Below, piece by piece: positions 8,084-15,721 of a DNA stretch of 64,000 nucleotides; position 1 is the first letter of the stretch; every line of letters begins with the position of its first letter. This stretch comes from Caryophanales bacterium UBA1188 (GTDB lineage Bacteria; Bacillota_I; Bacilli_A; Izemoplasmatales; UBA1188), in the NCBI GenBank assembly GCA_002310135.1, contig DBYK01000006.1:1-64000 (forward strand). Reading direction: 5' to 3'. The notes under the pieces are model-generated. The model was not told the DNA's origin and did no database searches. It was given only the letters and a program-made list of their open reading frames with translations. Made by a program: the position numbers and the translations under genes.

Positions 8084-9524
8084 TTATTTCGTATGTATCT
8101 TCTTCTTTTAGAATTATAACTGTATTAAAGAAATGAGTTATCAGATCTTCCATTCTTTTTATATCATCTTTTCCTACAGTCTCTATTCCTGAATGCATCG
8201 CTAGTTGGGCAAGCCCAATATCAGCGGTGTTCATAGCTAAATTCTTGCTTGTTGTGAGCCCAATTGTTGAACCACATCTAACATCTGATCTATTATAATA
8301 TTCTTGATATTTGATATTGTGTTTTTCAAGTATAGTTTTTATTATTGCTGAAGAAAGTGAATCAGTTGAATAGTTTACGTGGTGTTTTATAACTACCCCA
8401 TTATTTAGATATACTTTATTATCTATATCGCTTTTTTCTGGGTGGGCTGGATGAACTGCATGTCCATTATCAATAGATAGATTAAATCCATTTGAGATTG
8501 CTTTTCTAAATTCATCATCACTAAAGCCTAAAGATGAATTGATGTATTTTAATACATCTATTAAAAACACAGAGTCAGCACCTTGTTTAGTAGAACTTCC
8601 TATCTCTTCATTATCGAATGCTGCCATAACTGCAACACCTTTAGGATTTGAATTAATTAGGGCCATAAGAGATGAATAAACACTTGTAAGGTTATCTATT
8701 CTTGGTGAAACTAATAAATCTTGATTTGCTCCACTAAAATATGGTTTAACATCAGGAACACAGAATAAATCTCCATCTATTATTTCTTTATCTGATAATA
8801 ATTTGTATAATGGTTTATCGCTCCTCAAAAGTGGAAGCATATCATTTTGAATATTTAAACATAAATTATCATTAACTGTAGGGTTGTGATGAATACATAG
8901 ACTTGGAATATTCACATTGAATTTAGATGTAATAATTTCAGTTTTTATTTCATCTTTATTTTTTATTTCAACTCTTCCCGCAATTCTAAGTGGAATATCT
9001 AAAAATGAATAATAAATAGAACCACCATATTTTTCAATATTTATTCTTTTGCCTTCAGGACTATCTATTAAACTACTCCCTTTAATCTTTAATGATGGAG
9101 AATCTGTATGACTGCCTGCGATATTAAAAGAATAATTTTCTAATGTTCCAACTTTAAAAGCTATTATTGCGCTTGAATTCTTAGTAATGTAATATTTACC
9201 ACCTTTTTTAATATCAGCTTTTTTGTGTTCATATAACCTAATAAAACCATTATTATCAAGAATCTTTTTAACATTTAATACAGCGTGAAACGCAGTATAA
9301 GATGTCTCTAAAAACTCAGTGATTGTTTTAGGTGTTTCATTATTATCTAATAGATTTGAATAAGAAACTCCAAAAAAAGATGATAATTTTTCTAAAATAT
9401 CAGCCTTTGGAATTCTATCAGTATTTTCATATCCAGCATAAACCTGTTGAGAGATATTTAAAAAATCAGCAACTTCTTTCTGCTTTAATCCTCTTTCAAC
9501 TCTTAATTCTTTTAATTTTTTCAT
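8079..9524 (-). CDS. XRE DNA-binding domain fused to M18 aminopeptidase
   Basis: A 481-residue single frame. Residues 1-60 are a complete XRE/Cro helix-turn-helix (LKQKEVADFLNISQQVYAGYE). From about residue 68 the protein is an M18 aspartyl-aminopeptidase-type metallopeptidase. Visible likely metal or catalytic residues are H139-T-D141, D277, E306-E307, D352 and H443. The M18 part is full length, starting at the family's FLE-S-x-TAFHAV segment, so the regulator is an added N-terminal module. The start has GAGGT upstream, and the ATG precedes the HTH. A promoter with a 10-bp inverted repeat lies immediately upstream. Inference: a peptide-cleaving enzyme that can bind DNA, perhaps its own promoter. 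Confidence 0.88.
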   Translation of the reverse strand: MKKLKELRVERGLKQKEVADFLNISQQVYAGYENTDRIPKADILEKLSSFFGVSYSNLLDNNETPKTITEFLETSYTAFHAVLNVKKILDNNGFIRLYEHKKADIKKGGKYYITKNSSAIIAFKVGTLENYSFNIAGSHTDSPSLKIKGSSLIDSPEGKRINIEKYGGSIYYSFLDIPLRIAGRVEIKNKDEIKTEIITSKFNVNIPSLCIHHNPTVNDNLCLNIQNDMLPLLRSDKPLYKLLSDKEIIDGDLFCVPDVKPYFSGANQDLLVSPRIDNLTSVYSSLMALINSNPKGVAVMAAFDNEEIGSSTKQGADSVFLIDVLKYINSSLGFSDDEFRKAISNGFNLSIDNGHAVHPAHPEKSDIDNKVYLNNGVVIKHHVNYSTDSLSSAIIKTILEKHNIKYQEYYNRSDVRCGSTIGLTTSKNLAMNTADIGLAQLAMHSGIETVGKDDIKRMEDLITHFFNTVIILKEEDTYEIK

Positions 9525-9537
9525 ATAATTACCTCAT

Positions 9538-9575
9538 TTATACAATATTATATTGATTATTATTGTATAATTCAA
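9538..9575 (-). promoter_or_regulatory. Promoter with perfect inverted repeat before XRE-M18 gene
   Basis: On the minus strand TTGAAT (9575-9570), a 17-bp spacer and TATAAT (9552-9547). The perfect arms TTATACAATA (9538-9547) and TATTGTATAA (9561-9570) sit within this promoter and could be the operator of the encoded XRE domain. Caution: TATTGTATAA-like strings recur at other promoters in this window, so part of the symmetry may only be promoter sequence. Confidence 0.5.
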
Positions 9576-9598
9576 TAATTTATACAAAAAATATATAT

Positions 9599-10297
9599 TT
9601 ATTTTGTGAATTCAATTATTTCTTCTTTTGTTAGTTCTCTAACTTCTGAAGGAGCTAAAGACTCATCTAGGACAATATTTCCAAATGATATTCTTTTAAG
9701 TTCAACAACTGTGTTATAGATAGATGCAAACATTCTTCTTATTTCATGATATTTGCCTTCCGTGATTGTTATATATCCTTCTTTTTCATTTATAAGTAAT
9801 ATTTTAGATGGAGAAGTTTTAAGTCCATCTTTTAAAGTAACACCTGATTCTAATTTGTTTAAATCATTTATATCTAAATCTTTAATTAATTTAAAATAAT
9901 ATTTCTTTTCTGTATGACTTCTTGGAGATAATCTTCTATGTGCGCTTTCTCCATCATTAGTAATTATTAATAATCCTTCTGTATCTTTGTCTAATCTTCC
10001 ACAAGGGAATAAATCTTTTCTATATAGATTTTTAGGAATAATATCTAATACAGTTTTTTGATTTTTATCAGATGTTGCAGAAATAATTCCTTTTGGTTTA
10101 TTAAGCATGAGATAAACAAACTTGCGAAACACAAGTTTCTCTCCCTTATATAAAACAATGTCATCTTCTTTGATTTTCATATCTGAAGTTAAAGCAAAAT
10201 CTCCATTAACAATTATTTCTTTTTTTCTAATGGCTCTTTTTGTATCACTTCTAGATAAGATTCCTTCTTGAGATAATAATTTATCTAATCTATCCAT
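9599..10297 (-). CDS. Pseudouridine synthase, RsuA/RluB family
   Basis: A 232-residue protein with an N-terminal S4 RNA-binding domain (residues 1-50) and a pseudouridine synthase domain with motif GRLDKDTEGLL, catalytic Asp103. The size and single S4 domain fit RsuA, which modifies U516 of 16S rRNA, but RluB/E/F relatives cannot be excluded by eye. It follows tpiA on the same strand after a hairpin; AAAGGG seven bases upstream is the likely ribosome-binding site. Confidence 0.85.
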   Translation of the reverse strand: MDRLDKLLSQEGILSRSDTKRAIRKKEIIVNGDFALTSDMKIKEDDIVLYKGEKLVFRKFVYLMLNKPKGIISATSDKNQKTVLDIIPKNLYRKDLFPCGRLDKDTEGLLIITNDGESAHRRLSPRSHTEKKYYFKLIKDLDINDLNKLESGVTLKDGLKTSPSKILLINEKEGYITITEGKYHEIRRMFASIYNTVVELKRISFGNIVLDESLAPSEVRELTKEEIIEFTK

Positions 10298-10309
10298 ATA
10301 CCCTTTAAT

Positions 10310-10337
10310 AATAATACCTCCAAACGGAGGTATTATT
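10310..10337. terminator. Hairpin between tpiA and rsuA-like gene
   Basis: A 12-bp stem AATAATACCTCC/GGAGGTATTATT (10310-10321 and 10326-10337) with an AAAC loop. On the minus strand the T-run is interrupted (ATTATTAAAG), so it may attenuate rather than stop transcription. It lies directly before the rsuA-like gene. Confidence 0.55.
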
Positions 10338-10341
10338 TATA

Positions 10342-11100
10342 TTATTGTTTTAAAGCTGCATTAACCATATATAAGAATTTTTCAGCATCCAAACTAGCGC
10401 CACCAATTAAAGCGCCATCTATATCTTCTTGACTTAGAAGTTCATCAATATTTCCTGGATTTACACTTCCACCATATTGAATTCTTACTTTTTGAGCAGT
10501 TTCTTTGTCATATAAGTTTTCGATGATATTTCTTATGTCTTTACATGTTTCTTCTGCGATTTCTTTAGTTGCGGTTTTACCTGTACCTATAGCCCAGATA
10601 GGTTCATATGCGAATATTAGTTCTTGGCATGCCTCTTTAGATATTCCATCGAGCGCTTTAACTACTTGATTTTCAACAAATTCTTTTGTAGTACCAGCTT
10701 CTCTAATTTCTAAAGATTCACCAACACATATAATAGGTTTTAAATTGTAGTTTAAAGCTTGTTTAATCTTTAGATTAACTGTTTCATCTGTTTCATTAAA
10801 CATTTGTCTTCTTTCAGAATGACCAATAATAACATAAGATACTTCTAATTCTTCTAGTAGTGCCGCAGATACTTCGCCAGTATAAGCTCCACTATCTTTG
10901 AAATGCATATTTTGAGCACCAATTCTTAAATTATCACCTTGTCTTTTAACACAGTCTCTTAGCATAGGTGCTTGAACACATACTACAGATTCAACATCAT
11001 ATTGAGATGGAACTTTGTCTGAAACTTGAAGAAGAAAGTTGATAGCTTCTCCTCTTGTTTTGAACATTTTCCAGTTCCCAGCAATTACATATCTTCTCAT
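10342..11100 (-). CDS. tpiA: Triosephosphate isomerase
   Basis: A 252-residue TIM-barrel enzyme interconverting dihydroxyacetone phosphate and glyceraldehyde 3-phosphate. Catalytic residues are in place: Lys11 (NWKM), His94 in IIGHSERR, Glu166 in AYEPIWAIGTG, and phosphate-binding IQYGGSV and GALIGGASL near the C-terminus. It lies 13 bp after pgk in a glycolytic unit. Confidence 0.97.
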   Translation of the reverse strand: MRRYVIAGNWKMFKTRGEAINFLLQVSDKVPSQYDVESVVCVQAPMLRDCVKRQGDNLRIGAQNMHFKDSGAYTGEVSAALLEELEVSYVIIGHSERRQMFNETDETVNLKIKQALNYNLKPIICVGESLEIREAGTTKEFVENQVVKALDGISKEACQELIFAYEPIWAIGTGKTATKEIAEETCKDIRNIIENLYDKETAQKVRIQYGGSVNPGNIDELLSQEDIDGALIGGASLDAEKFLYMVNAALKQ

Positions 11101-11113
11101 TCTCTTATATTCC

Positions 11114-12304
11114 TTATTTATCAGTAATAGCGCTAACGCCTGGTAATACTTTGCCTTCTAAATATTCTAGTGATGCTCCACCACCAGTTGAAATATGAGT
11201 GAATTTATCTTGATAGCCCATAGAGATTGCAGCACTTGCGCTATCTCCACCGCCAATAACAGTTATAGCATCTTTTAGATTAGCTATTAATTCACAAACA
11301 GCTTTAGTTCCCTTTGCGAAATTTGGCATTTCAAATACACCAACTGGTCCATTCCATACTACAGTTTTAGCATCTTTTAATACTTCATTATAGAGTTCTA
11401 GTGTTTTAGGACCAATATCCAAACCCATCATATCGCTTGGAATATCTTTTGAACTAACTATTTTTGATTCTGAATCATTGTTGAATTCTTTTGCGACTAC
11501 ATTATCAACTGGAAGAACTATCTTATCTTTTCCTTTTTCTAATAGTCCTTTTGCTAGTTCAATTTTATCATCTTCACAAATTGAAGTACCAATTTCATAA
11601 CCTAATGCTTTATAGAATGTATAAGCCATTCCTCCACCAATTAGTACTTTATCTGCTTTACTTAGAAGATTTTCAATAACGCCAATCTTATCAGATACTT
11701 TAGAGCCACCAAGTATAGCTACAAATGGATGTTTAGGGTTATCTACTGCGCCACCAATAAAATCTAATTCTTTCTTCATTAAGAAGCCTGATGCAGTCTT
11801 TGAAATATTAGAACTGATTCCAACATTTGATGCATGAGCTCTATGTGCAGTTCCGAATGCATCGTTTACGAATACATCGCCAAGTGAAGCCCAATATTTT
11901 CCAAGTTCAGGATCATTTCCAGATTCTTTTTTACCATTTAAATCTTCAAATCTTGTGTTTTCAAACATTATTACATCGCCAGGTGCCATATTGTTTATTG
12001 CATCTTCAAGTTCAGCTCCTCTTGTTTGACCTATGAATTTTACTGGCTTATTTAATAATTCTTCTAATCTTTTAGCGACTGGAGCTAAACTGTTTTTAGC
12101 CTTGTCTTCTTCACTCTTAACTCTTCCAAGATGAGAGAAGAGTATAGCTTTTCCACCATTATCAACTACGTATTTGATAGTTGGTAGTGCTTGAACGATA
12201 CGATTGTCGTTAGTTATAACGCCATCTTTCATTGGAACGTTAAAATCAACTCTTACTAAGACTTTTTTACCTTTTAACTCTAAATCAGTGATGTTTAATT
12301 TCAT
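11114..12304 (-). CDS. pgk: Phosphoglycerate kinase
   Basis: A 396-residue monomeric glycolytic kinase. Visible family segments are the N-terminal VLVRVDFNVP and the substrate-binding DNRI, then FSHLGR, VNDAFGTAHRAHAS, the LGGSKVSDKIGVI nucleotide-domain entry, VWNGPVGVFE, and the C-terminal GGGDSASA and STGGGASLEYLEG. The start has AAGGAG upstream. A good promoter lies just before it, partly inside the end of the preceding ComK-like gene. Confidence 0.97.
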   Translation of the reverse strand: MKLNITDLELKGKKVLVRVDFNVPMKDGVITNDNRIVQALPTIKYVVDNGGKAILFSHLGRVKSEEDKAKNSLAPVAKRLEELLNKPVKFIGQTRGAELEDAINNMAPGDVIMFENTRFEDLNGKKESGNDPELGKYWASLGDVFVNDAFGTAHRAHASNVGISSNISKTASGFLMKKELDFIGGAVDNPKHPFVAILGGSKVSDKIGVIENLLSKADKVLIGGGMAYTFYKALGYEIGTSICEDDKIELAKGLLEKGKDKIVLPVDNVVAKEFNNDSESKIVSSKDIPSDMMGLDIGPKTLELYNEVLKDAKTVVWNGPVGVFEMPNFAKGTKAVCELIANLKDAITVIGGGDSASAAISMGYQDKFTHISTGGGASLEYLEGKVLPGVSAITDK

Positions 12305-12346
12305 TTTTTTCTCCTTCTTATATGGGTTTTATAATATATCAAATAT

Positions 12347-12375
12347 ATTATATAACTTTTATTTTTTATAGTCAA
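12347..12375 (-). promoter_or_regulatory. pgk-tpiA promoter
   Basis: TTGACT (12375-12370), a 17-bp spacer and TATAAT (12352-12347) on the minus strand. The -35 box lies within the last codons of the ComK-like gene, so the glycolytic genes need not depend on that gene's transcription. Confidence 0.8.
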
Positions 12376-12760
12376 ACATAGTGATGTATTCACATACTTT
12401 TTTTGCGTTTTTAAGCATATTATTCATTCTATATCTCGAAATATTTAATTTATAATGGGTTTTATCTTTAAAAATAAAAATAGTGTAATCTTTTTCTATT
12501 TTTATAAAATCTATTTCAAAGTAATTAAATATGAATGAATCATATGATCTTATATCAGTTGAGGGAATTAAAAGGATAGAGTCGCTGATATAGAGTGGTT
12601 TATATTTCTTTATATTTATTTTTGCTTCAACTGTTTTTTTAATGGACTTTATTGATTTAAAATAATTTAAAGCAATACTTTCTATATATTTGCCTATAGG
12701 AATATCATAATAAATGTCATCAACAATTACACCTTTATTTTCTCTTTTAACATAATTCAT
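12359..12760 (-). CDS. ComK-like transcription factor (tentative)
   Basis: A 133-residue protein that I read as a short ComK-family member. ComK is the competence master regulator. The match lies in the central and C-terminal half: K-P-L-Y-I-S-D-S, then ILLIPSTD, a hydrophobic stretch, a T-x-x-F-x-K-x-x-x-x-L-x-I-S block, and a closing helix. This parallels KPPIMVDPSNQIFLFPT and the T-F-x-NG...PIS block of Bacillus ComK. The N-terminal part is shorter than in Bacillus. The start ATG has only a weak AAGAAA ribosome site, and a terminator-like hairpin sits just upstream. No competence genes are seen in this window. Confidence 0.5.
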   Translation of the reverse strand: MNYVKRENKGVIVDDIYYDIPIGKYIESIALNYFKSIKSIKKTVEAKINIKKYKPLYISDSILLIPSTDIRSYDSFIFNYFEIDFIKIEKDYTIFIFKDKTHYKLNISRYRMNNMLKNAKKVCEYITMFDYKK

Positions 12761-12771
12761 TTTCTTTTTTC

Positions 12772-12797
12772 AAAATAAAAGAGGGGTTTACCCTCTT
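12772..12797 (-). terminator. Terminator or attenuator upstream of ComK-like gene
   Basis: Stem 12779-12785 with 12791-12797 and a 5-base loop, followed on the minus strand by TTATTTT. The ComK-like ATG is only about 12 bases beyond it. Confidence 0.7.
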
Positions 12798-12851
12798 GTG
12801 TTATCTCCTTTTATTAATAATTTGTTTTGTGTATAAGATTATCAGAATCAC
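12772..12851 (-). ncRNA. Short terminated leader or small RNA before ComK-like gene
   Basis: From the consensus promoter at 12886-12858, transcription would begin near 12851 and reach a terminator ending at about 12772: AAGAGGG/CCCTCTT, loop TAAAC, then TTATTTT. The roughly 80-nt RNA contains an AAAAGGAG ribosome-binding-like site but no start codon at a useful distance. It is either an attenuated leader of the ComK-like gene or a stand-alone small RNA. Confidence 0.5.
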
Positions 12852-12857
12852 ACATTT

Positions 12858-12886
12858 ATTATAATAGTCTACTCTAAGCTTGTCAA
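12858..12886 (-). promoter_or_regulatory. Fully consensus sigma-A promoter
   Basis: TTGACA (12886-12881), a 17-bp spacer and TATAAT (12863-12858): a perfect match to the housekeeping consensus. It reads into the 80-nt leader before the ComK-like gene. Confidence 0.85.
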
Positions 12887-12918
12887 AAGAAAAGATGCAT
12901 GAGATTAATCATGCATCT
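12887..12918 (-). terminator. hsp20 terminator
   Basis: A 10-bp stem AGATGCATGA/TCATGCATCT (12893-12902 and 12909-12918), then TTTTCTTTT on the minus strand. It lies about 20 bp after the hsp20 stop. Confidence 0.8.
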
Positions 12919-12937
12919 ATTCCTTCTTTATTTCTTT

Positions 12938-13363
12938 CTATTCAATAGTGATTTGTTTTTTAGTAATGACTTTTTCTTGTTCTTTTGGAACTGTGATATG
13001 TAATTCGCCGTTTTCAAGTTTAGCTTTTATTTGATCTTCTTCAATATCTCCAACATAGAAGCTTCTCTTTGCGCTAAAATATCTCCTTTCCTTTCTTAGG
13101 TATTTCTTCTTATTCACATCTTCTTTAGCGTTCTTGTTTACTTCAATAGTTAGATAACCATCTTGAACATTAATGTTAATGTTCTCTTTCAAGAAGCCAG
13201 GAACTTCCATAATTAATTCGTAGTCTTTTTCGTTTTCTACAATATCGGTTCTTAGTACTTCTTTGTAATTCTTTTCAATTTTGAAGAAGTCATCAGAGAA
13301 AGGGTTAAATAAATCAAAGTCATTATTGAAGAAAGATAATTCATTTCTTGACATATTATTCAT
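12938..13363 (-). CDS. hsp20: Small heat-shock protein, Hsp20/alpha-crystallin family
   Basis: A 141-residue holdase chaperone. The alpha-crystallin domain spans about residues 35-135, with the VPGFLKENINI block, the LRKERRYFSAKRSF strand, and the A-K-L-E-N-G-E-L-x-I-x-V-P box. A short C-terminal I-x-I tail (QITIE) is the usual oligomer contact. The CIRCE element directly upstream implies HrcA repression. It is followed by its own terminator, so it is a single-gene unit. Confidence 0.95.
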   Translation of the reverse strand: MNNMSRNELSFFNNDFDLFNPFSDDFFKIEKNYKEVLRTDIVENEKDYELIMEVPGFLKENININVQDGYLTIEVNKNAKEDVNKKKYLRKERRYFSAKRSFYVGDIEEDQIKAKLENGELHITVPKEQEKVITKKQITIE

Positions 13364-13388
13364 CTCCTTTTTTTCTTTTTACATCTTT

Positions 13389-13430
13389 ATTATATCACAA
13401 TAATTAGCACTTGCAAGGTTAGAGTGCTAA
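13389..13430 (-). promoter_or_regulatory. CIRCE operator (HrcA site) and hsp20 promoter
   Basis: TTAGCACTT-N9-GAGTGCTAA lies at 13404-13430, one mismatch from the canonical CIRCE inverted repeat. It overlaps the -35 region of a promoter with TATAAT at 13394-13389. HrcA binding here would block transcription until heat shock. hrcA itself is not in the window. Confidence 0.92.
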
Positions 13431-13454
13431 TCTTCACAGAAACATCACAAAAGA

Positions 13455-13476
13455 AAAAAGTTATGCTACGCATAAC
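13455..13476 (-). terminator. rplS terminator
   Basis: Stem GTTATGC/GCATAAC (13460-13466 and 13470-13476) followed on the minus strand by six T residues, about 25 bp after the rplS stop. Confidence 0.8.
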
Positions 13477-13498
13477 CTTCTTTTTCTTGCTACAATTA

Positions 13499-13852
13499 TT
13501 AGCTTCTTCTTTCTTTAATTCTAGATTCTTTAGCTGATAAAGATCTAATGTAATTGAGTTTAGCTCTTCTAACGATACCGTGTCTTACAACTTCAATAGA
13601 TGCAATTCTTGGAGAATGAAGAGCGAATGTTCTTTCAACACCGATACCATAAGACATCTTTCTTACAGTGAAAGTTTCAGAAACACCATGACCTTCAATA
13701 GCGATTACTAAGCCTTCAAATATTTGTTGTCTAATAACCTTATCATTTTCGATGATTTTAACTGCTACTTTTACAGTGTCACCAGGACGTAACTCAGGAA
13801 CATCATTTCTAATGTAGCGTGCTGTGATTTCGTCAATCAATTGTTGTGACAT
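13499..13852 (-). CDS. rplS: 50S ribosomal protein L19 (bL19)
   Basis: A 117-residue bL19 starting MSQQLIDEIT. Recognisable segments are RPGDTVKVAVKI, FEGLVIAIEGHGVSETFTVRK, and the basic C-terminus with KLNYIR. The frame continues 34 codons upstream, but that part crosses the leader and promoter. The ATG at 13852 has AAGGAG upstream and gives the normal family length. Confidence 0.96.
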   Translation of the reverse strand: MSQQLIDEITARYIRNDVPELRPGDTVKVAVKIIENDKVIRQQIFEGLVIAIEGHGVSETFTVRKMSYGIGVERTFALHSPRIASIEVVRHGIVRRAKLNYIRSLSAKESRIKERRS

Positions 13853-13954
13853 ATTTTTACTCCTTATAACTAATCCACTATTCATGTGCTTTAGCATATC
13901 GGAATAGCTTCTTTCAGCGTTAATTATTATATAGTAAACATTTTTAAAAATCAA
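13853..13954 (-). promoter_or_regulatory. rplS promoter and leader hairpin
   Basis: TTGATT (13954-13949), a 17-bp spacer and TATAAT (13931-13926), then a leader of about 65 nt. The leader holds the stem CTATTC/GAATAG (13878-13883 with 13902-13907), with an inner TGC/GCA stem. L19 leaders are known in Bacillota; this hairpin is a plausible counterpart, but I cannot confirm its class. Confidence 0.6.
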
Positions 13955-14000
13955 GCATCATTTTCATAAAATGATTTATACAAAAATTAAAGCAAAGGAA

Positions 14001-14031
14001 AAGACTAGCCTTAAGTAATCAAGCTAGTCTT
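14001..14031. terminator. Terminator after the rimM-trmD-membrane protein unit
   Basis: Stem AAGACTAGC/GCTAGTCTT (14001-14009 and 14023-14031) flanked by T-rich sequence on both strands. It lies just after the stop at 14046. Confidence 0.7.
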
Positions 14032-14045
14032 TTAAACATAATATA

Positions 14046-14477
14046 TTATGGCGCTAAAGTTGTGGTTGCTTCTGTAGTAGTAGTTACTACTTCAACTATA
14101 TTTCCTGTCTTCAACATGACAAACATAGTTACTACAGCTGATACTACTGCGACTAGTAATATGATTGTGATTACTAAACCTACTTTAGCATATTTAGCTT
14201 TATCTGTTTTAAGCATTCTTGAATATATTACAATGTTTATAATATCAAATATTACATTTAAACCTGATGCGACAAGAACAGGGACTAGAAGTACTATAAA
14301 TACAAATACAAACGCTATTCCTGCTGCTGCACTGTCTACTTCATGCTCTCCTAAAATAATGAGTGCAAAATACATCGCAAAAAATGCACTAACAATTGAT
14401 AAAACCAATAAAATGATGCTCCAAACTATGCTAGCTTTAGAACAGGCCATTATAACATCATTATTCTTATCCTTCAT
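14046..14477 (-). CDS. Small multi-pass membrane protein, unknown function
   Basis: A 143-residue protein with three or four hydrophobic segments (about 15-43, 52-85 and 97-120), and a Thr-rich C-terminal tail containing TTTTEATTT. The start at 14477 is chosen over an ATG 15 bases upstream because the upstream codons themselves form the AAGGAGG site. The start overlaps the end of trmD by 11 bp, so it is translationally coupled to tRNA-modification genes. No family is recognised. Confidence 0.75.
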   Translation of the reverse strand: MKDKNNDVIMACSKASIVWSIILLVLSIVSAFFAMYFALIILGEHEVDSAAAGIAFVFVFIVLLVPVLVASGLNVIFDIINIVIYSRMLKTDKAKYAKVGLVITIILLVAVVSAVVTMFVMLKTGNIVEVVTTTTEATTTLAP

Positions 14478-15156
14478 TTTTACCTCCTTCAAGAAGATCT
14501 GATCTTCTTTCTTTTGTTCTTTTTTTGCTTTGTTCTAATCTCCATTTGTATATCTCTTGATGGTTGCCAGATATCAACACATCTGGAACCTTAAGCCCAT
14601 TGAATTCATATGGTTTTGTATATTGAGGGAATTCTAACAAACCATTCTCGAAAGAGTCTGTAGGAGCGCTACTTTCATTGTGAAGTACACCACTTACAAG
14701 CCTTGAAATTGAATCTATTAAAACCATAGCAGGTATTTCACCACCAGTTAAGATGAAATCACCTATCGATATTTCTTCATCAACAAATGTTCTTATTCTC
14801 TCATCAAATCCTTCATAATGACCACAAATAATAATTATGTGATTATAAGACGATAATTCTTTTGCTTTAGTTTGATTATATTTTTGCCCTTGTGGAGTGA
14901 GTAAAATCTTGTGTGCATCCTTATACCCATCAATAGATACTAAGCAATCATAGATTGGTGGAGCCATCAAGACCATTCCTGCACCACCCCCATAAGGAGT
15001 ATCATCTACATTATGATGTTTTAATTTAGAATATTCTCTGAAATTATGAAAATTAACTTCTATTAAATTATTATCTTTAGCTCTTTTTAAAATGGAGTCG
15101 TCTAATATTCCATGAAACATTTCAGGAAAAAGTGTTAATACATCAAATTTAATCAT
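14467..15156 (-). CDS. trmD: tRNA (guanine37-N1)-methyltransferase
   Basis: A 229-residue SPOUT-fold enzyme that uses SAM to methylate G37 next to the anticodon and protect reading frame. Family segments seen are IKFDVLTLFPEMF at the start, GDFILTGGEIPAMVLID (trefoil-knot SAM site), and the C-terminal PQYTKP segment. The ATG at 15156 is used; a frame extension seven codons longer lies in the end of rimM. It overlaps rimM by 8 bp, the classic rimM-trmD pair. rplS, which often follows trmD, is here on its own promoter. Confidence 0.95.
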   Translation of the reverse strand: MIKFDVLTLFPEMFHGILDDSILKRAKDNNLIEVNFHNFREYSKLKHHNVDDTPYGGGAGMVLMAPPIYDCLVSIDGYKDAHKILLTPQGQKYNQTKAKELSSYNHIIIICGHYEGFDERIRTFVDEEISIGDFILTGGEIPAMVLIDSISRLVSGVLHNESSAPTDSFENGLLEFPQYTKPYEFNGLKVPDVLISGNHQEIYKWRLEQSKKRTKERRSDLLEGGKNEG

Positions 15157-15655
15157 AGAGAAGACCTTCCATATCAACTATAACTATTTCTTTTTCATCA
15201 TCAAGAACACATTCTATAAATTCTTCTCTAATTGGAACTAATTTTTCCAATCCTTTTTCATTAACAACTACTAAATAGTCACAATGTGGTAGATATACAA
15301 TTTCTTTTACTTTTCCAACTATTTTATTAAATTGTCTTACATTTAGTCCAATGTATTCAGTGTAGAAGTGACCATTATTTTTAAGTAATTTTTTATCTCT
15401 TTCACCATATATAGTTTTTCCAAGAAGAGATAAAGTATCATCTATTTTATCATACCCGACGAAAGAGACGAGCTCATATCCATGCATTGATCTATGAGTT
15501 TTGACTACTATTTCTTTGTATGAGTCTTTTTCTTTTATATATAGGGTGTTGCCTTCTTTAAATCTTTCTTCTATAAAATCAGAATCACTTAATATTTTAA
15601 GTTCACCTTTAAGACCATGAGTTTGTGCAATCTTACCAACTTCATTGAATTCCAC
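15149..15655 (-). CDS. rimM: 16S rRNA processing protein RimM
   Basis: A 168-residue RimM, which assists maturation of the 30S head. It begins with the family's VGKIAQTHGLKGELKI segment and ends with the PRC-barrel region (IPIREEFIECVLDDEKEIVIVDMEG). The start codon is GTG at 15655, supported by GAGGTGAT just upstream. First gene of the rimM-trmD-membrane protein unit. Confidence 0.94.
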   Translation of the reverse strand: MEFNEVGKIAQTHGLKGELKILSDSDFIEERFKEGNTLYIKEKDSYKEIVVKTHRSMHGYELVSFVGYDKIDDTLSLLGKTIYGERDKKLLKNNGHFYTEYIGLNVRQFNKIVGKVKEIVYLPHCDYLVVVNEKGLEKLVPIREEFIECVLDDEKEIVIVDMEGLLYD

Positions 15656-15679
15656 TTAGATCACCTCTTTTATATAAAC

Positions 15680-15717
15680 ATTATAACAAAAATGCAGAAG
15701 TTTTCACATCTGCATTT
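15680..15717 (-). terminator. glmM terminator merged with rimM promoter
   Basis: Stem AAATGCAGA/TCTGCATTT (15709-15717 with 15690-15698 on the minus strand), then TTTTTG running straight into TTATAAT. The extended -10 box TGTTATAAT (15685-15680) for rimM uses the end of the terminator T-run. A similar arrangement is at 19524-19594. Confidence 0.65.
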
Positions 15718-15721
15718 AATA

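Noticed and set aside
12893..12918. ATGCAT-containing palindrome as a third copy of the putative operator
   Set aside because: Its position after hsp20, with a T-run, explains it as a terminator. The arms differ (ATGCATGA rather than ATGCATA).
14062..14502. Plus-strand frame of 146 codons with hydrophobic content
   Set aside because: It mirrors the minus-strand membrane-protein gene, which has a strong ribosome site and trmD coupling. The plus frame has none.
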